A DNA stretch of 64,000 bases, from the NCBI RefSeq assembly GCF_016907715.1, contig NZ_JAFBCM010000001.1, positions 496,001 through 560,000 of the forward strand. Direction: 5' to 3'. Positions 1 through 7,863 of this stretch are shown here, in pieces. Position 1 is the stretch's first letter, and the number at the start of each line of letters is the position of its first letter. This DNA is from Tenggerimyces flavus (GTDB lineage: Bacteria; Actinomycetota; Actinomycetes; Propionibacteriales; Actinopolymorphaceae). The notes under the pieces are model-generated. The model worked only from the letters and a program-made list of their open reading frames with translations. It did not search any database and was not told the origin of the DNA. The translations under genes and the position numbers were made by a program.

Positions 1-400
1 GATCGTCGAGTGGGCGCATGGAATCGCCGTCGGAGAACTGCCGGATGAAGCGGTCCTGCATCTGGTACAGGTCGGGCAGGTTGCGCCCGGAGGCCTGTAC
101 CGCGAGTCGTTCGATGTGCGAGGCCGTGTCGCCAGCGGTCTGCACGCGGAACGTGATGCCGGCGTTCTTCGCCTCGAACTGGTCGACGACCGCGTTCTGC
201 AGCTTGGTGCGGTTGTCGCCACCCCACCAGGAGTAGCTCATTGAGACCGCGCTCTCTCCGCCTTTGGCCGGTGCTTCGGCACCGGAGCCGGTGCCGGCAG
301 TGGTGCCGGTCCCGCGCGGCGTGCAGGCCGCGAGCGTCACTAACGCGACGCAGCCGACGAAGAATGCGAGTCGTGTCCCCGTGGTCCGAAGCGTGCCCAT
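1..400 (-). CDS. ABC transporter solute-binding lipoprotein (5' part only)
   Basis: This is the amino-terminal end (about 133 codons) of an extracellular solute-binding protein of an ABC importer, most like the sugar-binding family 1; the gene runs off the left edge. The ATG at 400 starts a signal peptide with a hydrophobic stretch and the lipobox LAAC (Cys26), so the mature protein should be lipid-anchored on the outer face of the membrane. A Thr/Gly/Ala linker follows, then SYSWWGGDNRT, a typical first strand of this family. It is divergent from the GntR regulator, and the palindrome at 460-479 lies between them, which suggests local control of uptake. The substrate is unknown; the adjacent catabolic genes suggest a hydroxy or sugar acid (inference). 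Confidence 0.8.
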   Translation of the reverse strand, partial: MGTLRTTGTRLAFFVGCVALVTLAACTPRGTGTTAGTGSGAEAPAKGGESAVSMSYSWWGGDNRTKLQNAVVDQFEAKNAGITFRVQTAGDTASHIERLAVQASGRNLPDLYQMQDRFIRQFSDGDSMRPLDD

Positions 401-459
401 GGCCACCGTCCTCAGGTCCAGATGTGATGCAGCATACAAGATTTGAAATTTTGGTCAAC

Positions 460-479
460 GTATTTGGTATTCCAAATAC
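460..479. promoter_or_regulatory. Palindromic operator between binding protein and gntR
   Basis: GTATTTGG (460-467) and CCAAATAC (472-479) are perfect inverted arms around TATT. The site lies 41 bp upstream of the gntR start and 60 bp upstream of the divergent binding-protein start, in a locally AT-rich stretch. GntR/FadR-type regulators bind short palindromes of the T-GT-n-AC-A kind, so autoregulation and control of the divergent transporter gene is the natural reading. Binding is inferred, not shown. Confidence 0.6.
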
Positions 480-520
480 TCTGGGGCATACTCGGGTCAG
501 CACAGGGAGACGGAGGCGAG

Positions 521-1198
521 ATGAGCGCACTGCAGCCGATCGAGGCCGTTCAGCTCGGCGACCGTACGTACTCCTCCCTCCGGCAGGCGATCATCGGCGG
601 TGAGCTGACGCCGGGCGAGCAGCTCAAGGACCGGCAGCTCGCCGAGGTGCTCGGCGTGAGCCGGACGCCCGTACGCGAGGCGCTGCACCGGCTCGAGCAC
701 GCCGGACTGGTCGAGTCCCGCGGTCGCGGCGGCTGGGTCGTCGCGGCGTTCACCGAGCAGGACATCCGCGAACTGTTCGAGCTGCGGCGTGCGTTGGAGC
801 CGCTGGGCATCGACCACCTCGCGCGGCAGCCGGACGACAAGTCGATCGCGCGGATCGGGGAGTTCTTCGGCGAGTTCGAGCACCCGGTGCCGACGTCGCG
901 GTACGAGGAGTACTTCGCGCAGGACCACGCGTTCCACAAGCTGATCGTGGGCTGCAGCGGGAACGCGCGACTCGAGCAGTTCTACGGCGTGATCGAGAAC
1001 CACATCGACCGCGGGCGGCACTTCCTGTCGCTCGGCGCGGTGGGTCGGGTCGAGGCCAACCTGGACGAACACCGCGCGATCTCCTCCGCGGTCGCCTCCC
1101 GCGACTTCGCGGCGGCGCGGGCGGCCCTGCTGCACCACCTCGACATGGGTGAGGCGCTCATGATCGAGCACCTACGGAAGGCCAGGTCGGACACGTGA
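521..1198 (+). CDS. GntR family transcriptional regulator (FadR/FCD type)
   Basis: A 225-residue DNA-binding regulator. Residues about 10-75 form a winged helix with the GntR signature (TYSSLRQAIIGGELTPGEQL, then LGVSRTPVREAL). Residues about 85-220 are an all-helical FCD ligand-binding domain, which in this family usually senses a small organic acid. I chose the ATG at 521 because GGAGACGGAGG precedes it; the reading frame is open further upstream but lacks a ribosome site and would cross the operator. Its stop overlaps the GTG start of the dehydrogenase by 4 bp, so regulator and catabolic genes form one operon. The operator at 460-479 makes autoregulation likely. Confidence 0.88.
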   Translation: MSALQPIEAVQLGDRTYSSLRQAIIGGELTPGEQLKDRQLAEVLGVSRTPVREALHRLEHAGLVESRGRGGWVVAAFTEQDIRELFELRRALEPLGIDHLARQPDDKSIARIGEFFGEFEHPVPTSRYEEYFAQDHAFHKLIVGCSGNARLEQFYGVIENHIDRGRHFLSLGAVGRVEANLDEHRAISSAVASRDFAAARAALLHHLDMGEALMIEHLRKARSDT

Positions 1199-2262
1199 GC
1201 GCGGGCGTACGGCTCACTGTCGTTCGGCTGGAGCAGTACGTACACAGTTTGCTCACGGCTGCCGGACTCGAGGCGGAATCCGCTTCCCTGGTTGCCGATT
1301 CTCTCGTCGACGCGGAGGCTCGCGGGATCCGTTCGCACGGGGTCGCGCGGACGCGGATCTACGCCGAACGGCTGCGGGCTGGGCTCCTGTCCGCGTCCGC
1401 CAGGCCCTCGGTGGTGAAGGACGCGCCGGGTGCGTTGTTGCTGGACGCGGGGAACGCGATCGGGCACGTGGGAGCGGCGGCGGGGATGGATCTGGCGATC
1501 CAACGTGCGGCAGTGCAGGGGCTCGCGTCGGTGGGCGTACGAAACTCCAACCACTGTGGGACATTGGCCTACTTCGTTCGCCGCGCCACCTCGAATGGCC
1601 TGGTGGCGTTGGCGATCTCGAACGCGCCGCCGACGATGGTGTACTTCGGCGGGCGAACGCGGGCGGTCGGCACGAATCCGATGGCGATCGGCATCCCCCA
1701 TCCGTCTGATCCGCCGATCGTGCTCGACATGGCGACGAGTGCCACCGCCCGCGGCAAGATCATCTTGGCGCACCAGGCCGGTTCGTCGATCCCGCCCGGG
1801 TGGGCTGTCGACGCTGCCGGGGTGCCGACGACGGACGCCGGTGCCGCTTTGGAGGGGTCGGTGCTGCCGTTCGCGGGGCCGAAGGGCTCGGGCCTCGCGA
1901 TGATGGTCGACCTGTTGTCGGGGGCGCTGCTCGCTGGAGTCTTTGGCGCCCAGATCGGCGACATGTACGAGGACTGGACGCGGCCGCAGCAGGTGAGCCA
2001 TCTGTTCGTGGTGATCGATCCCGATGCGTTCCTGGGGCGGGCCGCGTTCCTTGACCAGGTGTCTGCGTTCGTCGATTCCGTGCACGCGTTGCCGGTCGCC
2101 GATGGGTTCTCGCGGGTGTTGGTGCCGGGCGAGGTGGAGGAGGCCGCGTTGGCCTCGGCTTTGGCTTCGGGGGTTCTGGTTCCGGCGGCGGTGGCCGCCG
2201 ATCTGGCGTCGTTGGCTGTGGAGCTCGGGGTGCCGTCCCCGCTGGAGGAGGAGTTCGCGTGA
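1195..2262 (+). CDS. Malate/L-lactate dehydrogenase family oxidoreductase (Ldh_2)
   Basis: A 355-residue NAD(P)-dependent 2-hydroxyacid dehydrogenase of the Ldh_2 family (YiaK, AllD and ComC type), whose fold is unrelated to classical LDH. Visible family features are the N-terminal helical part ending DAEARGIRSHGVART, the active-site region VRNSNHCGTLAYF (about residues 112-124), and the central RAVGTNPMAIGIP and FAGPKGSGLAMMVDLLSGAL segments. Length is normal for the family. The GTG start overlaps the gntR stop (GTGA), and its own stop overlaps the next start in the same way, so the three genes are probably translated in coupled fashion. It presumably oxidises the compound imported or sensed by its neighbours; the exact substrate is not readable. 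Confidence 0.85.
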   Translation: MSAGVRLTVVRLEQYVHSLLTAAGLEAESASLVADSLVDAEARGIRSHGVARTRIYAERLRAGLLSASARPSVVKDAPGALLLDAGNAIGHVGAAAGMDLAIQRAAVQGLASVGVRNSNHCGTLAYFVRRATSNGLVALAISNAPPTMVYFGGRTRAVGTNPMAIGIPHPSDPPIVLDMATSATARGKIILAHQAGSSIPPGWAVDAAGVPTTDAGAALEGSVLPFAGPKGSGLAMMVDLLSGALLAGVFGAQIGDMYEDWTRPQQVSHLFVVIDPDAFLGRAAFLDQVSAFVDSVHALPVADGFSRVLVPGEVEEAALASALASGVLVPAAVAADLASLAVELGVPSPLEEEFA

Positions 2263-2930
2263 GCCAGGTGTGTGTCGTTCATCCCGTTCCTCCGCCGTTG
2301 CCGGACGGTGTGGTCGAGCGGGTGCGTTCCTTGTCGACGTCGTTGGTGTCCGATGTGTTCGGCCGGTGGGCGGGGGCGCCGGGAATCCTGCCGGTGGCGG
2401 GGCTGTCTGCTGGTGCGGTGGTGGCGGGGCCGGCGTTGACCGTACGGACGCGGCCGGGCGACAACCTCGTCGTCCACGCGGCCTGCGAGGTGGCGACGCC
2501 GGGTGATGTGTTGGTGGTGGCGGCGGGGGGCTCGAACGACCGGTCGATCCTGGGCGGGCTGTTGGGGTACTACGCGGCGACGAAGGGGATCGTCGGGCTG
2601 GTCGTCGACGGGGCGGTACGGGACCTGACGGAGCTGGCCTCGTTCGCGCCGCCTACGTTCGCAACCGGGGTCACGCACGTCGGGCCGTACAAGGACGGCC
2701 CGGGCGAGATCCGCTGCCCCGTGTCGATCGGCGGCCTGCCGGTGATGGCGGGCGACCTGGTGATCGCGGACGAGGACGGCATCGCCGTGGTGCCGTACGC
2801 GCAGGTCGAGGAGATCGTCAAGCTGGCCGAGGAGAAGGGCCGCGCCGAAGAAGCCGAGCACGCCGCCATCGCGGCAGGTACGTGGGACCGCACCTGGCTG
2901 GAGAAGTCCCTGGAGCTCCGCTTCCTCTAG
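2259..2930 (+). CDS. RraA-like aldolase/decarboxylase
   Basis: A 223-residue protein of the RraA/MenG-like family, which includes 4-hydroxy-4-methyl-2-oxoglutarate aldolases and oxaloacetate decarboxylases. The N-terminal VSDVFGR, the middle AGPALTVRTRPGDN and GDVLVVAAGG strands, and the GIVGLVVDGAVRDL segment (carrying the R-D pair used for metal and substrate binding) are all present. The GTG start overlaps the dehydrogenase stop by 4 bp. It likely acts after the dehydrogenase, cleaving or decarboxylating a 2-oxo acid (inference from context). The gene ends just before a strong palindrome at 2943-2992. Confidence 0.85.
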   Translation: MSQVCVVHPVPPPLPDGVVERVRSLSTSLVSDVFGRWAGAPGILPVAGLSAGAVVAGPALTVRTRPGDNLVVHAACEVATPGDVLVVAAGGSNDRSILGGLLGYYAATKGIVGLVVDGAVRDLTELASFAPPTFATGVTHVGPYKDGPGEIRCPVSIGGLPVMAGDLVIADEDGIAVVPYAQVEEIVKLAEEKGRAEEAEHAAIAAGTWDRTWLEKSLELRFL

Positions 2931-2942
2931 CTCCCGACGAAG

Positions 2943-2992
2943 TGTGGGGTTCTGGTAGCGACACGCCAGCGTGTCGCTACCAGAACCCCACA
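2943..2992. terminator. 24-bp perfect inverted repeat, likely bidirectional terminator / dispersed palindrome
   Basis: Two 24-nt arms (2943-2966 and 2969-2992) are perfectly complementary around CA. The element separates convergent genes (rraA and a glycosyltransferase), where a two-way terminator is expected. The same core, GGGGTTCTGGTAGC, recurs in a 28-bp palindrome at 50221-50278, so this is a dispersed sequence family and not a one-off hairpin. There is no obvious U-tract. Confidence 0.7.
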
Positions 2993-3009
2993 GTTTGTGC
3001 GCGGGTGGC

Positions 3010-4824
3010 TTAGCTGCCGAGGAAGATCTCGCGGTACTTCGGGGCGATGAGCGGCCAGTCGAAGGTCTCCAGCGCGTGGGCGCGGGCTTCTTCGCCGGCC
3101 TTCGCGCGGGCGTCGCCGTCCAGGGAACGGATCCGCTCGGCGGCTTCGGCCACGTCGGACACCACCCACTCCGACGGGAAGAGGCGGCGGGCGCCGTTGA
3201 ACGGTTGATAGAGGGGCCAGTCGCGCACGATCGGCACCGCACCCGAGGCCGCGCCTTCGATCACCGACACCGGGCTGCCCTCGCGCCGGCTGCTCGACAG
3301 GATGTAGCCCGCGTCCTGCATGAACGTGGGCAGGTCCGTGACGTACCCCGCGTCCACCACCGCGTCCCGTACGTCGTCTTCCTGCAGCCGCGCCCGGAAC
3401 GCGTCGCGGTAGACGTACGCGGAAGCCAACAGCGACTCGTGGAAGTCGTTGCCCGCCATCAGCAGCCGCCACGACGGGTCGGTCGACCTGAGCTCGGCCA
3501 ACAGCTCCAACGCCCAGATCGGGTCCTTGACCATTTTGCCCCACTGGACAAGGGCAATCGTCCGTTCGGCCGCCTCACTCTTCGGCAGCCCGAAGCGGTC
3601 CAGCTGCATCTCGTTCGGGATCACGTGGATCCGCCCCGCGGACTTCGCCGCCGGCACCGCGGCGACGAACAGGTCGCGCACGTGGGCGCCCACGAAGATC
3701 AGGTCCGACACCTTCGTGTAGTCGACGAGGTGCGGCTGCGGCGACACGGCTTCCATCGAGTGCACGCGGATGATCAGCTGCTTGCCGGCCGGCACGTGCA
3801 CCGTCGCCCACTGGGCCGCGATGTCGAACCAGTCGACGAAGACGATGTCGGCCCACTCAAGGTCGGTCGCGACCTTCTCGGGCAGCGCCGGCAGCTTGTG
3901 GCCGGCCGCGTCGGCGAGCCGGTCGGCGATCATCTCCGCGTGCCCACGTCGCGGGTAGCGGGCCTCGCGCGTCTGCACCACGCGGGTCTCGATCGCGCCG
4001 CGGTCACGCAGGTCGGCGATCAGGCCCTTGGCGAAGTGCAGGTTGCCGCTGCTGAGGCACAGCACTCGCTTGGCGGCCGAACGAGCCTCGACCACCGGCT
4101 CCTCAGCCACCGGCTCGGGCGCGGGATCGGGAACGGACTTGCCGAACAGCTTCCGCACGAACCGCCCGCGCGCCGAGTCCGTCGGCAGCAACGCGCGTAC
4201 GCCCGAGGGCTGGGCCGGAGCCTTCGGCGCCGGAACGGGAGCGGCCGCCAGCGGCGCGGGCTCCGAGGCCTGCGGCGCGATCCGGTCCGCCAGCGTGCCG
4301 GACGGTGCCACCAGCGCCTGGTACGTCAACGACTCCCGAAGCGGAGCGAGGAAGGCATCGGTGTCGTACGCCAGCGGCGAGTCGCCCACCTCGCCGTGCA
4401 GCTCGCGGTGGAACACCGCCTCGTTGATCCGTACGACCATGCCCGCGACCTCGTCGAACCGAGCCGCGACCAGGTGCTCGTCCGCGAAGACCAGCAACTC
4501 GCGTACGGCACCAGCAAGGTCGTCCGCGGCAGCGCCCTGCGCCAGCTGGGCGGCGTTCAGCTCCAGCCGCACCAGCGCGAGCACCTCGCCCGACAGCCGT
4601 GGCAGCACGTCCCGCGCGAGCTTCTCGGCGTCGGCAGCGGCGCGCGCGTGCCGGAGCGCCCGAACGATCACCGGATACTGCTTCTCCAACGCCGTCAGCG
4701 AGCCCTCGTCCTGCAGAACGACAGCCCACGCGGCCATCACGTCGGCAGCCGACACCGGCGCGACCTGCAGCCGCTTCCCCACCCCGGCGACGACGGCGAG
4801 CGCTTCGAGCGTCGACGTAGTCAT
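3010..4824 (-). CDS. Glycosyltransferase, GT4-like, with N-terminal extension
   Basis: A 604-residue cytoplasmic glycosyltransferase. The first 240 or so residues are helical and Ala/Leu-rich, with a Pro/Ala-rich linker near 185-245, and match nothing I recognise. From about residue 253 (AAKRVLCLSSGNLHFAKGL) a GT-B fold begins, with the C-terminal signature SSSRREGSPVSVIEGAASGA (about 500-520) that binds the nucleotide-sugar in GT4 enzymes. Its start overlaps the stop of the 183-codon gene upstream by 4 bp, placing it last in a three-gene unit (6736 to 3010). It probably adds a sugar to the surface polymer made by this locus; donor and acceptor are unknown. Confidence 0.75.
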   Translation of the reverse strand: MTTSTLEALAVVAGVGKRLQVAPVSAADVMAAWAVVLQDEGSLTALEKQYPVIVRALRHARAAADAEKLARDVLPRLSGEVLALVRLELNAAQLAQGAAADDLAGAVRELLVFADEHLVAARFDEVAGMVVRINEAVFHRELHGEVGDSPLAYDTDAFLAPLRESLTYQALVAPSGTLADRIAPQASEPAPLAAAPVPAPKAPAQPSGVRALLPTDSARGRFVRKLFGKSVPDPAPEPVAEEPVVEARSAAKRVLCLSSGNLHFAKGLIADLRDRGAIETRVVQTREARYPRRGHAEMIADRLADAAGHKLPALPEKVATDLEWADIVFVDWFDIAAQWATVHVPAGKQLIIRVHSMEAVSPQPHLVDYTKVSDLIFVGAHVRDLFVAAVPAAKSAGRIHVIPNEMQLDRFGLPKSEAAERTIALVQWGKMVKDPIWALELLAELRSTDPSWRLLMAGNDFHESLLASAYVYRDAFRARLQEDDVRDAVVDAGYVTDLPTFMQDAGYILSSSRREGSPVSVIEGAASGAVPIVRDWPLYQPFNGARRLFPSEWVVSDVAEAAERIRSLDGDARAKAGEEARAHALETFDWPLIAPKYREIFLGS

Positions 4825-5372
4825 CGCTCCGAAGTCCCAGAGGACCCGGAAGAACCAGAGCCGGCGGGAAGGTGGCTCGCCAGCTCACCGATGTCGGCCA
4901 CGTGCTCGTCCGGCAGCTTCAGAGCCTCGAGCGACTCGTACAAGCCCCGCACCGCCTTGGCCTTCGTGTTGATCTGCGCCAGCTCCCACACCGTGTAGAC
5001 CGCACGCGCGTCCAGCGCGACGAGCACGTCCGCCTCCCGCGCGTGCTTCATCAGCCACGGGTCGGTCTGCGCGAGCAGCCACGGCTTGACGATGTTGTCG
5101 GCCCTCTGCAGCCGCCGGCGCAGGAACGGGTTGCGCACCAGGACGTACGCCCACCGCGGCGAGTACTTGCGCGCCGGCCGGCCGCGCACGTGCGACAGGT
5201 GCAGCTTCACCTTGTGGATCTCGTCGAGGTTCGACACCTCGCCGATCTGCTCCGGGTCGACGAACGTCGCCAGCCGCACGTTCGCGCCGTAGTGCCGGTG
5301 CAGCTCGTCGGCGACCTCGTTCAGCGCACTGGCCAGCGGCCGGTCGAGCGTGATGAACAGGACGTTCGTCAC
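4821..5372 (-). CDS. Unknown protein, Rossmann-like N-terminus, in glycosyltransferase operon
   Basis: A 183-residue protein I cannot assign. It opens MTNVLFITLDRPLASALNEV, a strand-helix start like the N-terminal half of a GT-B glycosyltransferase, and contains ADVLVALDARAVYTVWEL, which resembles the end of such a half. No second nucleotide-sugar domain follows; the C-terminus is a Gly/Ser tail. It overlaps both neighbours by 4 bp (ATGA), so it is co-translated with two glycosyltransferases. It may be a partner or acceptor-binding subunit for the 604-residue enzyme downstream, which itself begins with a long non-catalytic region (inference). Confidence 0.6.
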   Translation of the reverse strand: MTNVLFITLDRPLASALNEVADELHRHYGANVRLATFVDPEQIGEVSNLDEIHKVKLHLSHVRGRPARKYSPRWAYVLVRNPFLRRRLQRADNIVKPWLLAQTDPWLMKHAREADVLVALDARAVYTVWELAQINTKAKAVRGLYESLEALKLPDEHVADIGELASHLPAGSGSSGSSGTSER

Positions 5373-6736
5373 CGCTGGCCTCCGCTCACCACCGCGCCGG
5401 GCGACTCCACCGAACCGAGGTCGGGGAGCCCGCCGGTCGCCGCGGCGACCTCGCGTACGGCGTCGATCATCACGTCACGCCGGCTGAACTTGTCGGCGGT
5501 CTTCCGCGCACGTTCCCGGTCCTCGTTCGTCGCCGCCTGCACCATCCGCGCGGTCTTGATGAACGAGACCGTCGCCAGCTCCGGCGCCCACCGCTCCGGC
5601 GGCGGCACCCACAGCGGATAGTCCGCGAGCACCTCGTCGGCGGCGTGGTACGGCGAGTGCACCGACATGATCGGCAGCCCGGTCGCCATGTACTCGTAGA
5701 CCTTCCCCGACGTCACGTACTTGCCGCCCGGCAGGATCAGCATCAGCGCGTCCCAGCTGGCGTACACCTCGCCGACCTGCGCCTTCGGCACCGGGCCGTC
5801 GTACGACGCCTGGTCCTCCTCGTGGTCGAGGATCAACCGCAGGATCGGCTGCGCGCCGCGGGCGGCGCTGATGCCGAAGTGCCCGCGGAAGACCAGCTTC
5901 GACTTCGCCAGCACCGGATCGATCATCCGCGCCGCGTGCCAGCCCTGCAGCAGCGACTTCACCATGCCCGCGGTGAAGCTCGAGGTGCCGAGATAGCCGA
6001 TCGTGAGGCCTTCTTCGGGGTCCCGCGCCACGTACGGCGGGAAGTCCGGCATCGCGTCGAACCCGTTCCGTACGGACTTGACCCGCTCCGCGTGGTCCGG
6101 GTAGCGCTCCTGGTACCACTCCTGGATCTGCGGGTTGACCGTCCAGACCTGGAGCGCGTTCTCCACCAGCTGCTTCTCCCACTTGCCCTCTTCGGACTCC
6201 ATGGGGAACGCCTCGATGCCCTTGAACGTGCTCAGCGACCAGCCGTCGCGGAAGTCCACGACGTACGGCACCTTGCTGTCCTGCCACAGCTTCCACGCGG
6301 CGGCGAGCACGGTGTGCGGCGTCGAGGACGCGATCACGAGGTCGGCGGGCTTGCGGGCGTGGATCTCCGCGACCGCCTTCTCCAGCGCCGGCCGCAGCGT
6401 GCCGAACACCGGCTCCGGGAAGATCTTCAGCTCGCGCTGCCGTTCCTGTTTCAGCCACTCGTTCGGGTGGCGGGCGCGGAACCTGCTGTACTTCCGGATG
6501 TTCGGCTCGAGGTCAGACCGGCCGTGCGGAAGCTCGACGATCTCGATCTTGGGGTGCACCTCGTCGAGCAGGCTGCGGTCAATGCCGCTCTCCCGGAGCC
6601 AAGCCTCTTCGTGCAGGTTGACCACCGTGACGTCCCAACCGAGCTCGGCAAACATGTTGGCGGTAGCGCGCAACCTGTACGTCGAGCTCTTCGCCGCCGG
6701 CGGGAAGCCGATGGCGAGGTGGATCAGGTGAGGCAT
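5369..6736 (-). CDS. Glycosyltransferase, GT4-like
   Basis: A 455-residue GT-B glycosyltransferase. The N-terminal acceptor domain starts MPHLIHLAIGFPPAAKSSTY, and the interdomain region carries PYVVDFRDGWS. The C-terminal donor domain has TIGYLGTSSFTAGM and GGKYVTSGKVYEYMATGLPI, the latter matching the conserved E-x-x-A-x-G-x-P loop of such enzymes. It heads a coupled three-gene unit and lies 134 bp after the end of the Gfo/Idh gene, so it may have its own promoter; a possible -10 (TATCAT, 6772-6777 on the minus strand) is visible. Role: polymer repeat-unit assembly at the membrane (inference). Confidence 0.78.
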   Translation of the reverse strand: MPHLIHLAIGFPPAAKSSTYRLRATANMFAELGWDVTVVNLHEEAWLRESGIDRSLLDEVHPKIEIVELPHGRSDLEPNIRKYSRFRARHPNEWLKQERQRELKIFPEPVFGTLRPALEKAVAEIHARKPADLVIASSTPHTVLAAAWKLWQDSKVPYVVDFRDGWSLSTFKGIEAFPMESEEGKWEKQLVENALQVWTVNPQIQEWYQERYPDHAERVKSVRNGFDAMPDFPPYVARDPEEGLTIGYLGTSSFTAGMVKSLLQGWHAARMIDPVLAKSKLVFRGHFGISAARGAQPILRLILDHEEDQASYDGPVPKAQVGEVYASWDALMLILPGGKYVTSGKVYEYMATGLPIMSVHSPYHAADEVLADYPLWVPPPERWAPELATVSFIKTARMVQAATNEDRERARKTADKFSRRDVMIDAVREVAAATGGLPDLGSVESPGAVVSGGQR

Positions 6737-6870
6737 GCACGGTCCTTGTCGAGGTCGCGGGATCGGTACGCATGATAACTGTCAGGCACGATCGGTCGGC
6801 CGCCCCGGATCGTACGTGAACGCGCCACCGCGTCGCACTCCGTCACCATAGCTTTGAGACGCTCCACGCC

Positions 6871-7863
6871 TTAGCTCAGGTCGATGGTGCGACCCTCGGC
6901 CGCGCTGGCGATGATCGCCTCGGCGACCTCCACAATGGCCACACCCTCGCGCATACCGACGACATCGGACGGCTTGCCGAGCACCGCGTCCCGGAACGCG
7001 AGCAGCTCCGTCCGCAGCGGCTCGGGCTTGGGGATCGCGTACCGGATCACGTCGCCCTCGGACACGCCACGGAACGAGGCGACCGAGTCCCACGTGGTCG
7101 GCTGCACGCCGTTGGCGAAGAACGTGAGGTCGGCGGTCAGGGTGTCCGCGACGAACGCGCCCTTCTCCCCGGTGACGACCGTGACGCGCTCCTTGAGCGG
7201 CGACAGCCAGTTGACCAGGTGGTTCACGACCGTGCCGTCGGCGAGCTGGGCGACGACCGCGACCAGGTCCTCGTGTTGGCGACCGCTCTTGTGGGCCGTA
7301 CGGGCCGAGACCGAGGTGTACGACTGCCGCGTCACCCAGGCGGTCGAGTCGATGTCGTGCGTCGCGAGGTCCTTGACGACGCCGACGTCGGCGATCCGGT
7401 TCGGGAACGGGCCCTGCCGGCGGGTGATGACCTGGAAGATCTCGCCCAGCTCACCCTGCTCCAGCCGGACCCGGAGGTTCTGCAGCGAGGGGTTGTAGCG
7501 CTCGATGTGGCCGACGCAGCCGACCAGGCCGGCCGCCTCGAACGCTTCCGCGAGCCGGGTGGCGCCCTTGGTGTCGCTCGCCAGCGGCTTCTCGATCAGC
7601 GTGTGGACGCCGGCTTCGGCCAGCTGGAGGCCGATCTCCTCGTGCCACTGGGTCGGAACGGCGACCACGCACAGGTCGATGCCCGCGGCGATCAGCTTCT
7701 CGACGTTCGGCTGCACCTCGAGGCTGCCGGCGACGCCGTGCGGGTCGCCCATCGGGTCGGCGACGGCGACCAGGTCGACGTCGTCCAGGCCCCGCAGCAC
7801 GCGGGCGTGGTGGCGGCCCATCATGCCCAGGCCGATCAGGCCTGCCTTCAGCGTGGCGCTCAC
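6871..7863 (-). CDS. Gfo/Idh/MocA oxidoreductase, WbpB-like
   Basis: A 330-residue NAD-dependent sugar oxidoreductase. The N-terminal Rossmann motif is GLIGLGMMGRHHARVL, the catalytic loop LIEKPLASD contains the EKP motif of the family, and GHIERYNPS follows. I chose the GTG at 7863 because it overlaps the aminotransferase stop by 4 bp. With the next two genes it forms the trio dehydrogenase/aminotransferase/acyltransferase that in Pseudomonas (WbpB-WbpE-WbpD) turns UDP-GlcNAc uronic acid into its 3-acetamido derivative: this enzyme would oxidise C3. The family also has other sugar substrates, so the assignment rests on context. Confidence 0.82.
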   Translation of the reverse strand: MSATLKAGLIGLGMMGRHHARVLRGLDDVDLVAVADPMGDPHGVAGSLEVQPNVEKLIAAGIDLCVVAVPTQWHEEIGLQLAEAGVHTLIEKPLASDTKGATRLAEAFEAAGLVGCVGHIERYNPSLQNLRVRLEQGELGEIFQVITRRQGPFPNRIADVGVVKDLATHDIDSTAWVTRQSYTSVSARTAHKSGRQHEDLVAVVAQLADGTVVNHLVNWLSPLKERVTVVTGEKGAFVADTLTADLTFFANGVQPTTWDSVASFRGVSEGDVIRYAIPKPEPLRTELLAFRDAVLGKPSDVVGMREGVAIVEVAEAIIASAAEGRTIDLS

